Source: Durusdinium trenchii (lineage: Eukaryota; Sar; Dinophyceae; Suessiales; Symbiodiniaceae). From it: DNA of 64,000 nt. The translations under genes were made by a program, and so were the position numbers. Under the pieces are notes generated by a model that was not told the DNA's origin, searched no databases, and saw only the letters and a list, made by a program, of their open reading frames with translations. The DNA is taken from assembly GCA_963970005.1 (NCBI GenBank), contig CAXAMN010020890.1, forward strand, positions 890,757 through 954,756, read 5' to 3'. Of the stretch, positions 12,178 to 22,668 are shown piece after piece. Positions within the stretch are counted from its first letter, which is position 1, and every line of letters starts with the position of its first letter.

Positions 12178-12360
12178 CTGTCAGAGGTAGGAAAACGCTG
12201 CACAATAACGCAGAAAGTATCCCCAGTGCACTGTGCACTGCATCAATTCTTCTGTAGGGATTCATCCAGACCCCCGAAACATTCACGCAGGCGTTGGATC
12301 TACAGGCCAAACGGAGACTCCGGACGGGCACTCCGAGAAATGTTCTTTTCGTCGTTGATT
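12178..12360 (-). CDS. candidate exon with one hydrophobic segment
   Basis: The minus frame reads LGVPVRSLRLACRSNACVNV, then IDAVHSALGILSALLCSVF and ends at GACAG|GTGCAG. The hydrophobic stretch could span a membrane. A short length and a single donor are the only support. A plus-strand frame (12142-12363) overlaps. No family recognised. Confidence 0.28.
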
Positions 12361-12714
12361 TGATTCGAACGTTTCGATGGCCCAAAAATTGGAAACATTG
12401 AGATAATATGAGATAATATGGTTTAACTAAGCCGGGCAACTGGCAACTTACTGCCACCTTAAGGTTTCATGATTGTTGCGAAAAGAAAGATTTTCGCTTG
12501 GTTCATCTCCATGTCCGCACCCACTTTCACTCTGCTTTAGGCAGGCCGTCCTGAACCAACGGTTGTTGGGAAGAAACACTTTAATATGCTCTAATGCTTG
12601 GCTGATTTGAAAGAAGCAAATACAAACCACTATGGTCCCACGAACTGTCTGGCTTGTCCACCACTTCACCATGTTTGTCATGCAACTGACCTTACAAACT
12701 TAAATAGTGTGAGA

Positions 12715-13772
12715 ACCCTTATCAGGGCAGCTGTGAGAGAGAACCCTTTTAGGGAAGTGCCCTTTATCAGGGCAGCTGTACGAGAGAGCTCCTTTTCAGG
12801 GCAGCCCTCTCTCTTTCTCAGAGCAGCTGCAAAAAGAGAGAGAGAGAGAGGGAGAGCCCTTTCTCAGGGCAGCTGTAAAAGCCGTTTTGCAAGGCAGCGC
12901 GTTCCGAGAGCCCTTCCTCAGGGCAGCGGCAAAAAAGAACCCTTTTTCAAGGCAGCTGTAAGAGAGAACCCTTTCTTTCTGGGCAGCTGTGAAATGTCAA
13001 GCAATTTTTCACGGCAGCCCGCTCCCAGGACAGCTGTAAGACCCCTTTCACAGGACAGCTGTGAGAGAAAACCCTTTCTCACGGCAGCCAAAAACAAGAA
13101 AGCCTTTAAGAAAACATTTTCAGTGCAGCCATAAGAGAGAGAGAGAGAGAGAGCCCTTTCTCAAGGCAGCTGTAAGACACAGAGCCCTTTCTCAGGGCAG
13201 CTGTAAGAGAGAAGCCTTTCTCAGGGCAGCTGCAAAAGAGAACCCCTTTCTCAGGGCAGCTGTAAGATAGCCCTTTCTCGGGGCAGCCCTTTCTCAGGGT
13301 AACTGTAAGCGCGAGCCCTTTCTCAGGGCAGCTGTAAGAGAGCCCTTGTTCAGGGCTGCTTTCTCAGGGAAGCTGCAAGAGAGAGAAGAGAGAGCCCTTT
13401 AGGGCAGCTGTAAGAGAGAGCCCTTTTTCAGGGAACCTGGAAGAGAGAGCCCTTTCTCAGCGCATCTGTAAGCGCGAGCCCTTTCTCAGGACAGCTGTAA
13501 GGGAGAGCCCTTTCTCAGGGCATCTGTAAGCGCCAGCCCTTTCTCAGGGCAGCTGTAAGAGAGCCCTTGTTCAGGGCCGCTTTCTCAAGGCATCTGTAAG
13601 CGCGAGCCCTTTCTCAGGGCAGCTCTAAGGGAGCGCCCTTTCTCAGGGCATCTGTAAGCGCGAGCCCTTTCTNNNNNNNNNNCCTTTCTCAGGGCAGCTG
13701 TAAGAGAGAGCCCTTTTTCAGGGCAGCTGTAAGAGACAGCAGAGAGTCCTCTTTTAGGGCAGCTGTAAGGGA
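12715..13772. repeat. minisatellite of about 28-30 bp units, roughly 35 copies
   Basis: The unit is approximately CCCTTTCTCAGGGCAGCTGTAAGAGAGAG, with variants in the GA-rich linker. Copies are diverged on the left and more regular on the right, suggesting expansion from the right. CCCTTTCTCAGGG is partly self-complementary. The ORFs seen through it (for example 12598-13134) are repeat translations (RAAVRENPF-type), not a gene. The array contains a 10-N gap. Confidence 0.95.
13673..13682. other. assembly gap of 10 N inside the minisatellite
   Basis: Ten N lie within a repeat unit, so copy number of the array is not known exactly. Confidence 0.99.
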
Positions 13773-14133
13773 GCGCCACAGCAGACTGTGGATGCCACCA
13801 GCCAGGTAGCGGTACCATTCAAGCAGGAATGCCCCAGTGGATGAATATATGTGTCATGAAAAACTGTTTGTAATATAAGCATCATTACTGAAATGGAGCT
13901 ACGCATGATCGCAAGGCAATCAAGTTGCAGGCGCTCTTTGGGAGAACACTTCCTGCAAAGGCACAAGTGTCTGCAGCATGTACAAATGCCCAGCACGGAA
14001 ACGGCCTTGGATAATTGGGGCATGTTTGATATGTCTCATCTTGCTTCCTATTGGCCTGAATATGGACATTGAAGAGCAAGAAACACCTGAAAAACCTTGA
14101 AGATGACATAGATATAATGCATACTGTGTGACG

Positions 14134-14525
14134 CTATCTTCTCGGCACCACTATGTTCCACAACCAGCACTCTCCCTCAAATTGAACTCCGTTCAGCTCA
14201 GTGTTGGCCTGCAACTCTTCTTCCTGCTCTTCTTGCTGGTCCTCCTGTCGCGGTGCTTGATTCCTCACATGATTCCTTCCACTCCTCAAATGCTGTGTCG
14301 CTTCTTCCACTCGAACGCTCTTGATTGATGAGTGACTCTCCACCACCTGGGTTTTCTTCTCTGGGATATCTGCCAGGTGGTGCTGGTGCAGGTGTCCATG
14401 AACTAGGAATACCATTGCAGGAATAATAAGGAGAAACAAGAAACTATACAGAATATTTGCCTCCACTGCTGTTGCGGATTCCTCACCATAGCCGATCCAG
14501 GTCCGGTCAAGGAATGCTGAAGCAA
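14134..14525 (-). CDS. single-pass membrane protein with a Gln/Glu-rich tail
   Basis: The minus frame is open for about 130 codons to TAG at 14134. A hydrophobic segment (ANILYSFLFLLIIPAMVF) is followed by a His-rich stretch (HGHLHQHHLADIPEKK). Then comes a polar, coiled-coil-like tail rich in Gln and Glu (RQEDQQEEQEEELQA). G/C-ending codons and the topology favour minus, although the plus strand carries a hydrophobic shadow frame of 66 codons. No in-frame ATG precedes the hydrophobic segment, so this is probably a downstream exon entered at an AAG or CAG acceptor near 14525. Family not recognised. Confidence 0.5.
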
Positions 14526-14952
14526 CTTAGCTGCTCGACCGAGGAATGTCATGAGTTCAAAGGTCCAACGAATCATCAACCATCGCGTTTTGAAAAAATG
14601 AGGACCTGTTGATCCTGTTGGCATATGTTGGCACATGTGCCATATATGTTTTTTGGGATCAAGGTTGAAACGTGTCAAATAACATCAAATAACGGTTGTG
14701 AACTCGGTTGTGACATTCCATACGTCCAGCTTGCTCGGCTCATGCTCACGCTCACCCATGCTCACCCATGCTCAACGACCCCCCAGGTCCCAGCCAGAAT
14801 GACCAAAGCCCTCAGTCCCCCTCAGTCCCTGGTTGATGAAAGGAACCCATCTGGTGTCAGCTTTTCGGTCATGCCACCCAAGGTTGATGTACACTGAACA
14901 AATTCGTCCCGACTGGGCATGGCTTGTTATGAAATCGACTAAAGAAGAAAAG

Positions 14953-15084
14953 AACGGCCACTGCAAGACCTCCGGCGTGGAGGTCTTCTTCCCCATCTCC
15001 TCCTCCTCCAGCTCGAAGCCCAAGATCGCCGCGCAGGAGCTACAGGACCTCAGGATCGCCCGCGGGGCTTTTGCCACGTCCTGA
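14953..15084. CDS. GC-rich exon-like island, strand undecided
   Basis: Third bases are almost all G/C on plus (VEVFFPISSSSSSKPK, then IAAQELQDLRIARGAFATS and stop). They are nearly as high on minus (VAKAPRAILRSCSSCAAIL, then ELEEEEMGKKTSTPE). The minus reading begins after a TTCAG|G acceptor. The island stands out from AT-richer flanks, so it is probably a true exon, but I cannot choose the strand from sequence alone. Confidence 0.3.
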
Positions 15085-15287
15085 ATTCTAAAGCCAACAC
15101 ATTCTCAGGCTAGTCGGATGATTGAATTTTGTGATTCGACCATGGGCTCCATGATGGATCTGTTGCTGGTTCCGCGCAGCTTGGCATTGATCAGTTACCT
15201 TTCGTCCATCTACCCCACATGGGTGTGTAGCTCAAATAAGGAGACCTCACAGGCAGAGCAACGGTCCCTTGGAAGGTTCGGCGAATG

Positions 15288-15585
15288 AACCAGTCTGCCC
15301 AGCCAGGGGCGATCGGGTGAAGCCACCCGGACCACCAGTCTCATCCGGCCCCACATGGCGCTGTTTGGTATTCGTGCGGGGCGGTTCGCGCCTGAAGAGG
15401 GTGGGGGGTCCATGATCTTCGTACCTAGCGGAAAAGCCACGGCAGGAATGGCAGCGTGGAGCTCAAGAACACCACGAGTTGCATATCATTTCAACTTTGT
15501 GAAACTTGCGTCCCTTCAGATCAATGAGCAGCTATGGCTACGACAAAATGATGAGAAAAAACATGCTCTGTGGAGAAGTCTCTGA
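15288..15585 (+). CDS. candidate exon with strong G/C third-base bias
   Basis: The plus frame is open from about 15288 to TGA at 15585 and includes an ATG at 15355 (MALFGIRAGRFAPEEGGGS) followed by FVPSGKATAGMAAWSS. The segment upstream of the ATG reads SLPSQGRSGEATRTTSLIR. Third bases are mostly G/C up to about 15480 and weaken after that, so the coding part may end before the stop. The minus strand is open over 15210-15440 as an alternative. Confidence 0.36.
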
Positions 15586-15591
15586 CAGCAC

Positions 15592-15715
15592 TAGACTCCC
15601 TGGAACTAACAATGGAAGTGGAGGCCATATGGCCCCAGTGCCTGATCCTTTTCCTCTACAATACAGGGTGTTTGCATGTGTTTTCCACTTCCAATGTGAC
15701 TTTCCAGGGAGTGTA
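15592..15715. mobile_element. foldback (MITE-like) element, copy 1
   Basis: Terminal inverted repeats of about 30 bp: left TAGACTCCCTGGAACTAACA..., right the complement (ends CCAGGGAGTGTA). TA lies at both ends. The interior contains TTCCTCTAC...ACAGGGTGTTT, shared with the copy at 56216. No coding capacity. Confidence 0.8.
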
Positions 15716-15721
15716 ACCCCT

Positions 15722-15894
15722 GCCAACTCATGCGCGCAGTTGGGATGTTCCCACCAAGCGGTCCGTTTGAACTCTTCGCGTCGGTCCGGACCCAGATCCA
15801 CTGGGTCCGGAGGGTGGACGATCCACGGGGGTCGGAGGCCCATGACCAGGGCCGAAGCGTGGATGATCGTTGAGTCAAAGGGTTTGGAACACAA
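15722..15894 (-). CDS. candidate exon next to a foldback element
   Basis: The minus frame reads MCSKPFDSTIIHASALVMG, WIVHPPDPVDLGPDRREE and TAWWEHPNCAHELAG with good G/C third bases. It then runs straight into the foldback element at 15592-15715, where coding character stops. Either the exon ends at the element or the insertion disrupted it. It contains the 11-bp perfect inverted repeat at 15785-15811. Confidence 0.35.
15785..15811. repeat. perfect 11-bp inverted repeat, 5-nt loop
   Basis: TCCGGACCCAG - ATCCA - CTGGGTCCGGA, a strong GC-rich hairpin inside a candidate exon. Confidence 0.9.
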
Positions 15895-16044
15895 AATGAT
15901 GATTGTTACTCCTCTTCTCTATTACAGGTTCTGGGCGTCTACCCTTTCACAATCATCCAACAGAATCGTGCAAAACCCAAGCCTTTACAAGCCTTCTTAA
16001 AGCCTCGTATTTCAGCCGATTGACCAACCCTTTCGGTGTGTATT

Positions 16045-16181
16045 TCAATAGCGAGATCTGGGGAACATCCCCAGGATGTGTCTGTGGTGTTCCGTCTCCG
16101 CTCCGTCTCCGCGGTGGTCAGGGGTCGGAATTCCGTCGGGAAGTCGCTCGACCTCGTCCGTGAGACACAGCCCATGAAAAC
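16045..16181 (-). CDS. candidate short exon beside a foldback element
   Basis: The exon starts after a CTTCAG|G acceptor at 16183-16182 and stays open to TGA at 16045. It reads GLCLTDEVERLPDGIPTPDH, then GDGAETEHHRHILGMF, with strong G/C third bases. The acceptor lies at the edge of the inverted-repeat element at 16186-16289. A longer minus frame of 99 codons overlaps in another phase. No family recognised. Confidence 0.32.
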
Positions 16182-16185
16182 CTGA

Positions 16186-16289
16186 AGAAATGGACCCCTA
16201 AGTAGTGAAGTAGTTAATAACTGATGAATGGATCCCAACTTATGATAATTTTGTTTGTGTAGTTCATAACTACTTGGGGGTCCATTTCT
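16186..16289. mobile_element. foldback element of about 104 bp
   Basis: The left arm AGAAATGGACCCCTAAGTAG is the complement of the right arm CTACTTGGGGGTCCATTTCT, with an AT-rich interior. Unrelated in sequence to the TACACTCCC family. The acceptor of the 16045-16181 candidate exon overlaps its left edge. Confidence 0.7.
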
Positions 16290-17452
16290 CTAGTTGTGAT
16301 TTCTCTTGTTGCTGAATTGAATTGAATAGGACCCTCAACACCCTTTGTTCTTGTTGGCTCCACGAGACCGTCTTGTTGGCTCGTCTGACGAGCTGACGGA
16401 CGATACGGCAAGCTGACGGACGAGCGTGTGTCGTCTATCCCCCAACAAGGGTCCCATGATGCTTGGACAAATCGATTGTCCATCTATCCAAACAACGATA
16501 GAATATGATAGTGATACAGTGATACCAGTTGATTTTTTTGGGGTTTTTTACCACTGGTGTTACCTAAGTGTTCTGGACGTCGTTTTGCAGATCTATTTTT
16601 GGACCCTTCAGCCATTACCTTCTGGTTCTCAGTTCTCACGTAAAGTTTACAGGTTGAACAGGTTGAACATCCAAAAACTCTGAAAACCACCTCAGCGCCC
16701 CACAAAACAACGCTCCTCACTCTTCTACACGGTCATCCTTTGGTTCGGGGACCTGGATCCACCGTGGGATCTCTCCGTCTACCGGTCGGTGTCCGTCTCG
16801 GGTCCGGCCTGGTTTCCAACTCCTCGGGTTCCTTGCCACAAAAGACACAGAGTCCCGGCTCGACCTCGGAGAAACCAAAAAGACACACTGAGGGGAGGGG
16901 ATGGGAGGTGAGACAGGGAGGTGATGGTGATGGGAGGTGATGGTGGGAGAGTCTACCAAGGTCTACCGAGCATTTACAGTAAAAAAACATGGGTCATGAC
17001 TCGAAATGTCATGATGAGCGGGGTTCAAAATGGAGTCTCCGACCTGCACCCAAGTGGGTGAGGGTGGTGTGCAGGTTCTCCCTTTTGGTCTGCAAAACTC
17101 TTGCAGCTGTTTGCTTTTACTCGGAGCACCAGGATGTATACTGATATGCAATGGGTGCGCTGCATTGGTCACTGAATCAAACATACTATAAAGACAGCAC
17201 CTGGAAATTCGACCCGGTCGGTCTGACCGAATCGATCGACGTTCGGAACTCGACCGGGCGGAGGTCGGCCCGAAAAAGGGGTCTGAGGGGGCGGAGGTCG
17301 ATCTTGACAGCAAGCATTCAGGATTCCTGACAGCTCAGAGCGTGATTTTTGGACCCCGCAAGTTCTTTTGGCCACCTCAAGCAAGTTGAGTTCTTTTCAT
17401 GGAAGCAAGAAAATCACGTTCGTCGGAAAGAGAGATAACCAGTTCCCCATGT

Positions 17453-17862
17453 TCACACTGATCTGAAATTCTTCTCCAGACATCTGATCTTCACACACCA
17501 TGGTCTGGGCCGTGTGGTGTGGTGTTGCAACGTGTGGCCCAGCTCACCCATCTCAAGCCTTTCAAGCCTCTCACACCATGTCTGGGTTCCCACGCTTCTT
17601 TCACACATTGCCACCATTCCTTCAATGGATCGCTGGCTTCTTTCCTGATGGCCGATGCCAAGGGGTGGGAGCGTCGCCCGGCCTTGGGAGTGTGTTCCCA
17701 CTTTGGGCAAAGGCGGGTTGATGATTCACAAGGCTTGAGATTCTCAAGGACAGAAACACATTGACCATTGCTACAATATGTAAATAATTCTAAATGTTTT
17801 GTTGTAACCTTGCGATCGGAGGATATAAAACAAAGCATGCTGACAAAAAGAGTCATACCCAC
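17453..17862 (-). CDS. candidate ORF, about 123 codons
   Basis: The minus frame starts at ATG (MTLFVSMLCFISSDRKV) and ends with TGA at 17491. It includes a charged, Trp-rich segment (SDPLKEWWQCVKEAWEPRH) and GLKGLRWVSWATRC. The plus strand has a 73-codon ATG frame (17500-17721, FPRFFHTLPPFLQWIAGFF), so the strand is uncertain. The minus frame is longer and richer in charged residues. A shorter overlapping minus frame extends to 17453. Confidence 0.32.
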
Positions 17863-17888
17863 TCATTTTCCAGCTCCGTGATGCAGAG

Positions 17889-17920
17889 CGAGGGAGGGAG
17901 GGAGGGAGGGAGGGAGGAGG
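17889..17920. repeat. (GGGA)n microsatellite
   Basis: About seven GGGA units. Confidence 0.95.
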
Positions 17921-17924
17921 GGAG

Positions 17925-18293
17925 TTGAGACTTTCTCATGGTCTCCGTCCATCAAGAAAGTTGGGCACCCTTTCTCAGGGAGCCCTTCTGATCCCCTCAA
18001 TACACATTCTCAACCCCCTCCCAACGAACACCAGCCGAGCGACTCTTCGATTTTGGCTGGCCCGCGGAAGCCTCGAGGATCCAGTGGATGGCGCTTTAGG
18101 ACCACTTTCGGCGCATTTGGGAACCTTGAAACTCCTGCAAAACACCATCACCCCACTGAAAGATGCTCCAAAGCTACTTTGTTGGAGTGGTCATTTATCC
18201 ATCTATGACCAAAACCTCATCCTGGATTGCTTGGATTTGATGAGGCTTGCTTGGTCAGGACCCCTCCTATCTGCTGCTTCTTCGCTGCGCTGA
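17925..18293 (+). CDS. candidate exon or ORF, leucine-rich helical
   Basis: A plus frame of 122 codons ends in TGA. From about 18030 it is very protein-like: TLRFWLARGSLEDPVDGALG, HLGTLKLLQNTITPLKDAPK, then LILDCLDLMRLAWSG. It follows the GGGA microsatellite directly, so the upstream part (17925-18020) may be non-coding. The overlapping plus frame at 18227-18565 could be the next exon. Helical character only; no family recognised. Confidence 0.42.
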   Translation: MRLSHGLRPSRKLGTLSQGALLIPSIHILNPLPTNTSRATLRFWLARGSLEDPVDGALGPLSAHLGTLKLLQNTITPLKDAPKLLCWSGHLSIYDQNLILDCLDLMRLAWSGPLLSAASSLR

Positions 18294-18565
18294 AAACTGA
18301 CTGCAACATGCGTGATGGAACGCCTTCTGACACAGATCAAGTTAGCAGAATGATCCAAACTGGCAGCTTCACTGGCAGCTTCACCGATGGCTTTTCAGAT
18401 CAGTGCATATACTGTACCTATATGGGTGTGACTAGACTAGCCTTTGGGGTTCTCCCACGCACTCAAATAGAAATCAGACAGGACAACCATGGTGACTCTG
18501 GCCACTTGTCTGTAAGCCCGCAAATCCCTTCACCCACGACTCCAAGGAACAATAGGCCGCCATGA
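18227..18565 (+). CDS. candidate exon, Ser/Thr-rich
   Basis: The plus frame of 112 codons reads NMRDGTPSDTDQVSRMIQTG, a duplicated TGSFTGSF motif, VTRLAFGVLPRTQIEI and a Pro/Ser-rich end. It terminates at a TGA overlapping the ATG of a 57-codon frame at 18563 (MSAKLPANKVPRSAFLK, with a hydrophobic WWLIVTAAAGFLGG). The two could belong to one spliced transcript. Confidence 0.3.
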   Translation: MLGFDEACLVRTPPICCFFAALKTDCNMRDGTPSDTDQVSRMIQTGSFTGSFTDGFSDQCIYCTYMGVTRLAFGVLPRTQIEIRQDNHGDSGHLSVSPQIPSPTTPRNNRPP

Positions 18566-18746
18566 GCGCTAAGCTGCCTGCCAACAAGGTGCCTCGGAGT
18601 GCGTTTCTTAAAGCACTAAGGAAAATGGAGATGAGAGGGGTGCTCCCAAGTCGCCCCAAAACGAGCATGCCGTGGTGGCTGATAGTGACCGCTGCTGCTG
18701 GCTTTCTTGGTGGGTCTGGGCAGTTATGTACTTGACAGAAACTCAA
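18474..18746 (-). CDS. alternative hydrophobic frame antisense to 18.5-18.7 kb
   Basis: A minus frame of 90 codons includes STPLISIFLSALRNALRG followed by TLLAGSLALMAAYCSLESW, which could be one or two membrane spans. It is antisense to the plus candidates at 18227-18565 and at 18563. Both strands have similar codon statistics, so it is listed as an alternative and not as an extra gene. Confidence 0.24.
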   Translation of the reverse strand: MSFCQVHNCPDPPRKPAAAVTISHHGMLVLGRLGSTPLISIFLSALRNALRGTLLAGSLALMAAYCSLESWVKGFAGLQTSGQSHHGCPV

Positions 18747-18749
18747 CTT

Positions 18750-20300
18750 GTTTCAATTTGTGAAGCAAATGGTTGGGTCGCAGTCTCTTGTCTGTACAGC
18801 CCAGTTTGTGCTTTTGAGAAGCTTCCAAACACCAAGATTTGCGGCTGGTAGCTTTGGTATTGTGCCGATTTGCTGGAACAGTAGAAGCTGGATCTCAGCG
18901 AATGCTCACATGTTTTTGTGGCGGATCCTGGTTGATTTGGACAGCAGTAGGTCAGTAGGTGAGGCAACAGGACGCCTTAACACTTCACGTTTCCAGCTTT
19001 ACTGGCAGGAGCTTCGACACCTGTCTGGTTTCGATGTTTTGAGAATGCCTAATCAGATCTTGAAGGGAAATGAAGAACCAGTTGACCTCAGGGCTTTCAA
19101 TTTCAATGTAGTTACTATTAGTTACTCTACAGTACATGTTTCTTGTTGTGGAAATCCGAACTCCTATCGTTCATTGTTGTGGAAGTTCTTCTGTCAACAA
19201 CGCTATAAGGTGTGCAACAGCTACGCAGCGGTTCGTTCTGCTTGGCTTATATATATATATATATATGGTACCCCCCGGGACCTACCTTTTTGTACTTTTC
19301 AGCGGTATTTACGGTGAATATATATATATATATCAAGGCTTCTTTAAGCTTCCTTAGCCTATGAGAACGTGGTTCCACGTTGGTGAATGGGTGCGTATGT
19401 TCTGTACCCAGCCGTAGGACTGCTCCGCCAGCGGGGACTCTACAGTACGGATTTATTGGGCTGAGGAAGTACCTCAACATACCTCAACCATCCTCAATCT
19501 AGTCCTTGTAGTACCTCAGTCTCAACCTGGTATCTGGGGCAAGAACACAGAAATCACTTGCGTGGTTCCAGCTCTTCCAACTGCTCCAATACTTTTGAAA
19601 AGGCTTTCAGTCGATCTAGTCTTTAGTCATCTTTAAGTCTTTGATATCGGTCCAGTTGGAGGCCAACGCTCTTAGGTTGGATGCCATCGCTAGTAGCTTG
19701 AGGGCCTTAGCCTTGATCATCCCCCAGTGGTTGGTGACAGATCTGCAGATCTCAGGTCTGCTCTGATGTTCTCGGGCAAGTTGACGAACTGGCCTTCCTG
19801 TCTTACATGTTCTTACACTCATGCACAATTGCACAAGTAATCCCAGAAAGCCAAGATGCTAGGAACACTGGCGATGATAATACTCGGGTCCACTGTCACA
19901 CCTGCACAATTGTTCGTCAGAAGCATTTCAAAACTGTGAGTGATGCTGTGATGGCACAGCACATAGCCGAGCCTCAGCCTCTCCGTTTGAAAGTAGTTAT
20001 ACAGTATATATAAAGGAATATAAAGGAATTCTGCAGATCTCTTGCTCTCTCCCTCCAAGAAATTTGATGGCTTAAACTTTCGGTGCACGTTATCGCCTCT
20101 GTGCGCCAACATACACGCCTGACAACCATCACGGTGAAGAATCCCAAGCAAACATTGCACAGAAGCGAGTCAGGGCTCACTTAGCTGATCCAACCATGGC
20201 AAAAGGACGGGATTCTGTTTCGGAGCTCTTTCTTAGCCCATGAGAAGCTATTTGTCAAGATCTGCCCAAGCAAACATCAAATGCTTTCAAGTGTACCAAC
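18750..20300. other. no convincing gene
   Basis: A 189-codon plus frame (18748-19317) runs through a TA microsatellite and has no codon bias, so I do not call it. The rest holds short frames only. Confidence 0.45.
19248..19332. repeat. two (TA)n runs
   Basis: TA runs at about 19248-19266 and 19318-19332 flank a short GC-rich piece. Similar TA runs occur near 5142, 28740, 38488, 41278, 45878 and 48170. Confidence 0.9.
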
Positions 20301-20317
20301 AAAAATACTGTAACTAG

Positions 20318-20515
20318 ATGGGCCCAAAGTCCGTCTTAAGAGACAGTGATCCCTTAAGAGACACCTCTCTTAAGACCGATCAAGAGACGAGGCGGTGGAC
20401 CGGTTCGCAGCTCCGCCTGGTTCGCACACGAAGGTCTCTGGGTTTAATTGGCCACGAGTGCAGTGCAGCAGCGTTTGCGATGCAACGTAGCCATCCTCCC
20501 AGGGGACCAACGTGA
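20318..20515 (+). CDS. candidate small ORF, 65 codons
   Basis: A true ATG opens a 65-codon frame: MGPKSVLRDSDPLRDTSLK, then TRRWTGSQLRLVRTRRSLG and ECSAAAFAMQRSH. It is Arg-rich with G/C third bases. The minus strand is open over the same island (20370-20573). Nothing recognised. Confidence 0.27.
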   Translation: MGPKSVLRDSDPLRDTSLKTDQETRRWTGSQLRLVRTRRSLGLIGHECSAAAFAMQRSHPPRGPT

Positions 20516-21187
20516 GACACGGTGAGACCGGGAGCATTGTTTCTCTGGCAAAAACGATGTGAATGGTATTCACATACCTTTTGGGCTACAAAAATTCAGT
20601 TGATGGAGTTGATGAAGCACATCCTACACATTCCTGCACAACCTGACCAAGACAGTGGGAGTTGCAGGGTGCGTATACCAGCCAAAGCAGTCTGTTATCA
20701 ATGTTGTAGCCATGGAAGCCATGGAAGGCAATGCGGAGGGATATACAGTGAAAAAGAGATCTCTGCAAACAATCTCTACTCAATGCTGCCCGATAGTCTG
20801 ATATACAGTACATCTCTTGCCATAGATGAGATGCATTCAGTCAAATGCTGGTGTGAACAATAATTAGCAGTATCAAAGAGTAAACACTTCTCTCATGCAT
20901 GATTGAGTAAGCAAAGGCCCTTTGGGACATAATTAGTGAGAAACAATTTCAGAAAAGCGTTCCCAGACAAGCCAAAATCGAACTCTTCAAACATAACTCT
21001 GCCAACAATATGCTGACTGTCCCAGGATTGCCCTTCATAACGTCGACTGAATTAGTGCATCCTCCGAAACGTCTGTGCAGGTTATGATACACTCAACAAC
21101 ATCTACATGCGCCAGCGGATGATGCAGCTCACTTGGGTGATGAACACCCAAAGCAGGAACCTTCAGAAGTCTGGAGGACAACCTTTC

Positions 21188-21526
21188 TTACACTCTCTCT
21201 CTGAAACAATACAGGAAAAAAAAAAGAGTTATCCAAGGGGCCATGCCATCCACTTCCATGATTATTTCAAGAAGTATATCTTTCTTCGGAACCCTGGCAC
21301 AACAAGGGATAACCCGCCTGACACAAAGGCGTGCAGGTCTCACGGGACTTGATCTGTGGCAAGCCGCTGCATGCAGGACCTCAGTGGGGGCCCCACAGCA
21401 CTGGTTCATCACGAAGCCCAAACCTGGAACCGCAACAATACCCTGTAGCGAACGGCCTCCCAGGTGGTCAACCAAGGTATCCTTTGTTTTGACCCACGAC
21501 CATAATTGAATAACAAACAAAATCAA
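21188..21526 (-). CDS. candidate exon, strand uncertain
   Basis: A minus frame of 112 codons reads DTLVDHLGGRSLQGIVAVPG, then LGFVMNQCCGAPTEVLHAA, a Cys/Arg stretch and a hydrophobic end. The plus strand has an ATG frame at 21243 (MPSTSMIISRSISFFGTLAQ) reaching an AAG|GTATCC donor near 21476. Both are credible, and I favour minus slightly for composition. Confidence 0.27.
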   Translation of the reverse strand: MILFVIQLWSWVKTKDTLVDHLGGRSLQGIVAVPGLGFVMNQCCGAPTEVLHAAACHRSSPVRPARLCVRRVIPCCARVPKKDILLEIIMEVDGMAPWITLFFFLYCFRERV

Positions 21527-22581
21527 ACAAACATCATCAAAAATAGAATCGATATCTATGATATGCCCGTCTGCATTGTCATCTACCTCAAGAATCCAGG
21601 CCTTAAAGTGGGGACGGAGAGTCTGTTCTATGAATCATTGTGAACTGTACATCTCATGCAGTGTCTTTTCTTCAAGCAAGAGAGCGTGGCCCATCTCAAG
21701 GACTGGACCTGCATAAATGAATCCATTATTGCTTGTAAATCAATCATACAACCCCCCAATACCTTCTGTCAGATTCTGTCCCAACTGGGAACATCAATTT
21801 ACTATATATTCATAGGCAAATCCATCAGTAGAAAGTAAGTCCGGGAAGTTGTCCAGCTTCATCCCAGTGACTGGCCGCATGAAGTACCTCAGGAGCTTGG
21901 CAGGAGGCTTCCTGGCAGCTGAAGCTGCTTGGCGTCAGCCGGCCTGGCAACGGCAACGGCTTGGCGTGGAAAGGGTATTGAGGGTCCGGACCCTTGATCT
22001 GGAGGGTCCGACCCCTTCCATGTCCAAGGGTTCTTAGGGATACAAAACTGGAAACAAATTAAACTGGTCACCACACCTGGTTTCGCCAGACGCACGTGAC
22101 TGGTCACCACACCGCTTTTCCTCAGCACCAAAGGACGCTTCTCCCTGCGTCGGCCGGCGCGTCGGCCGGTCTCTGCGCGCCTCTTGAACAGCCCAGGCTC
22201 TGCACCGAGGGGGCGTAGCCCGCTTCACACTGAGCGGTACAAACGCCGCCTGGCCGTGAGCACAGGCGCTTGACCTGAAAGGACTTGGTACCGCAGGTAT
22301 GCAGGGACTGGAGTCACTGGATCAAAGGATCCCGTTTCACAGCATGTTGACCGGGCTTTTGGGGGAATTTCGATGGACTTGTCTATTGGTGATGTGTTGG
22401 TCTTTTGATGTCTGTGGTCATTTGTATTTCAATTCGGCACCAATTCAGCTTCTCTGGACCCGGGACCCAGTCCCATCGACCCGGAGACGTCTCGTCTCGA
22501 GCTACCTCGAGAGATCGACCTATAGTCTGAAAAAGGGTTCCACGAGGTTGAAAAAGGACAGTACTATTTATATAATATACC

Positions 22582-22668
22582 TAGACACTCCATGTATTCC
22601 ATATTTGCATACATTGGGGTTGTTTTGGGGGTCAATGTAGGCATATATGGCATACATGGAGTGTCTGG
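22582..22668. repeat. 87-bp hairpin with about 35-bp arms
   Basis: The left arm TAGACACTCCATGTATTCCA... pairs with the right arm ending ...CATACATGGAGTGTCTGG. Only a few mismatches occur over about 35 bp, around a 16-nt G/T-rich loop. It could be a short foldback element or a small-RNA precursor hairpin. Confidence 0.8.

Noticed and set aside
12598-13134. 178-codon open frame
   Set aside because: Most of it is a translation of the minisatellite; repeat-driven openness.
12715-13772. CRISPR-like regular repeats
   Set aside because: Units are contiguous without unique spacers and vary in length; this is a minisatellite in eukaryotic DNA.
18748-19317. 189-codon plus frame
   Set aside because: Runs through a TA microsatellite, no codon bias, no splice signals.
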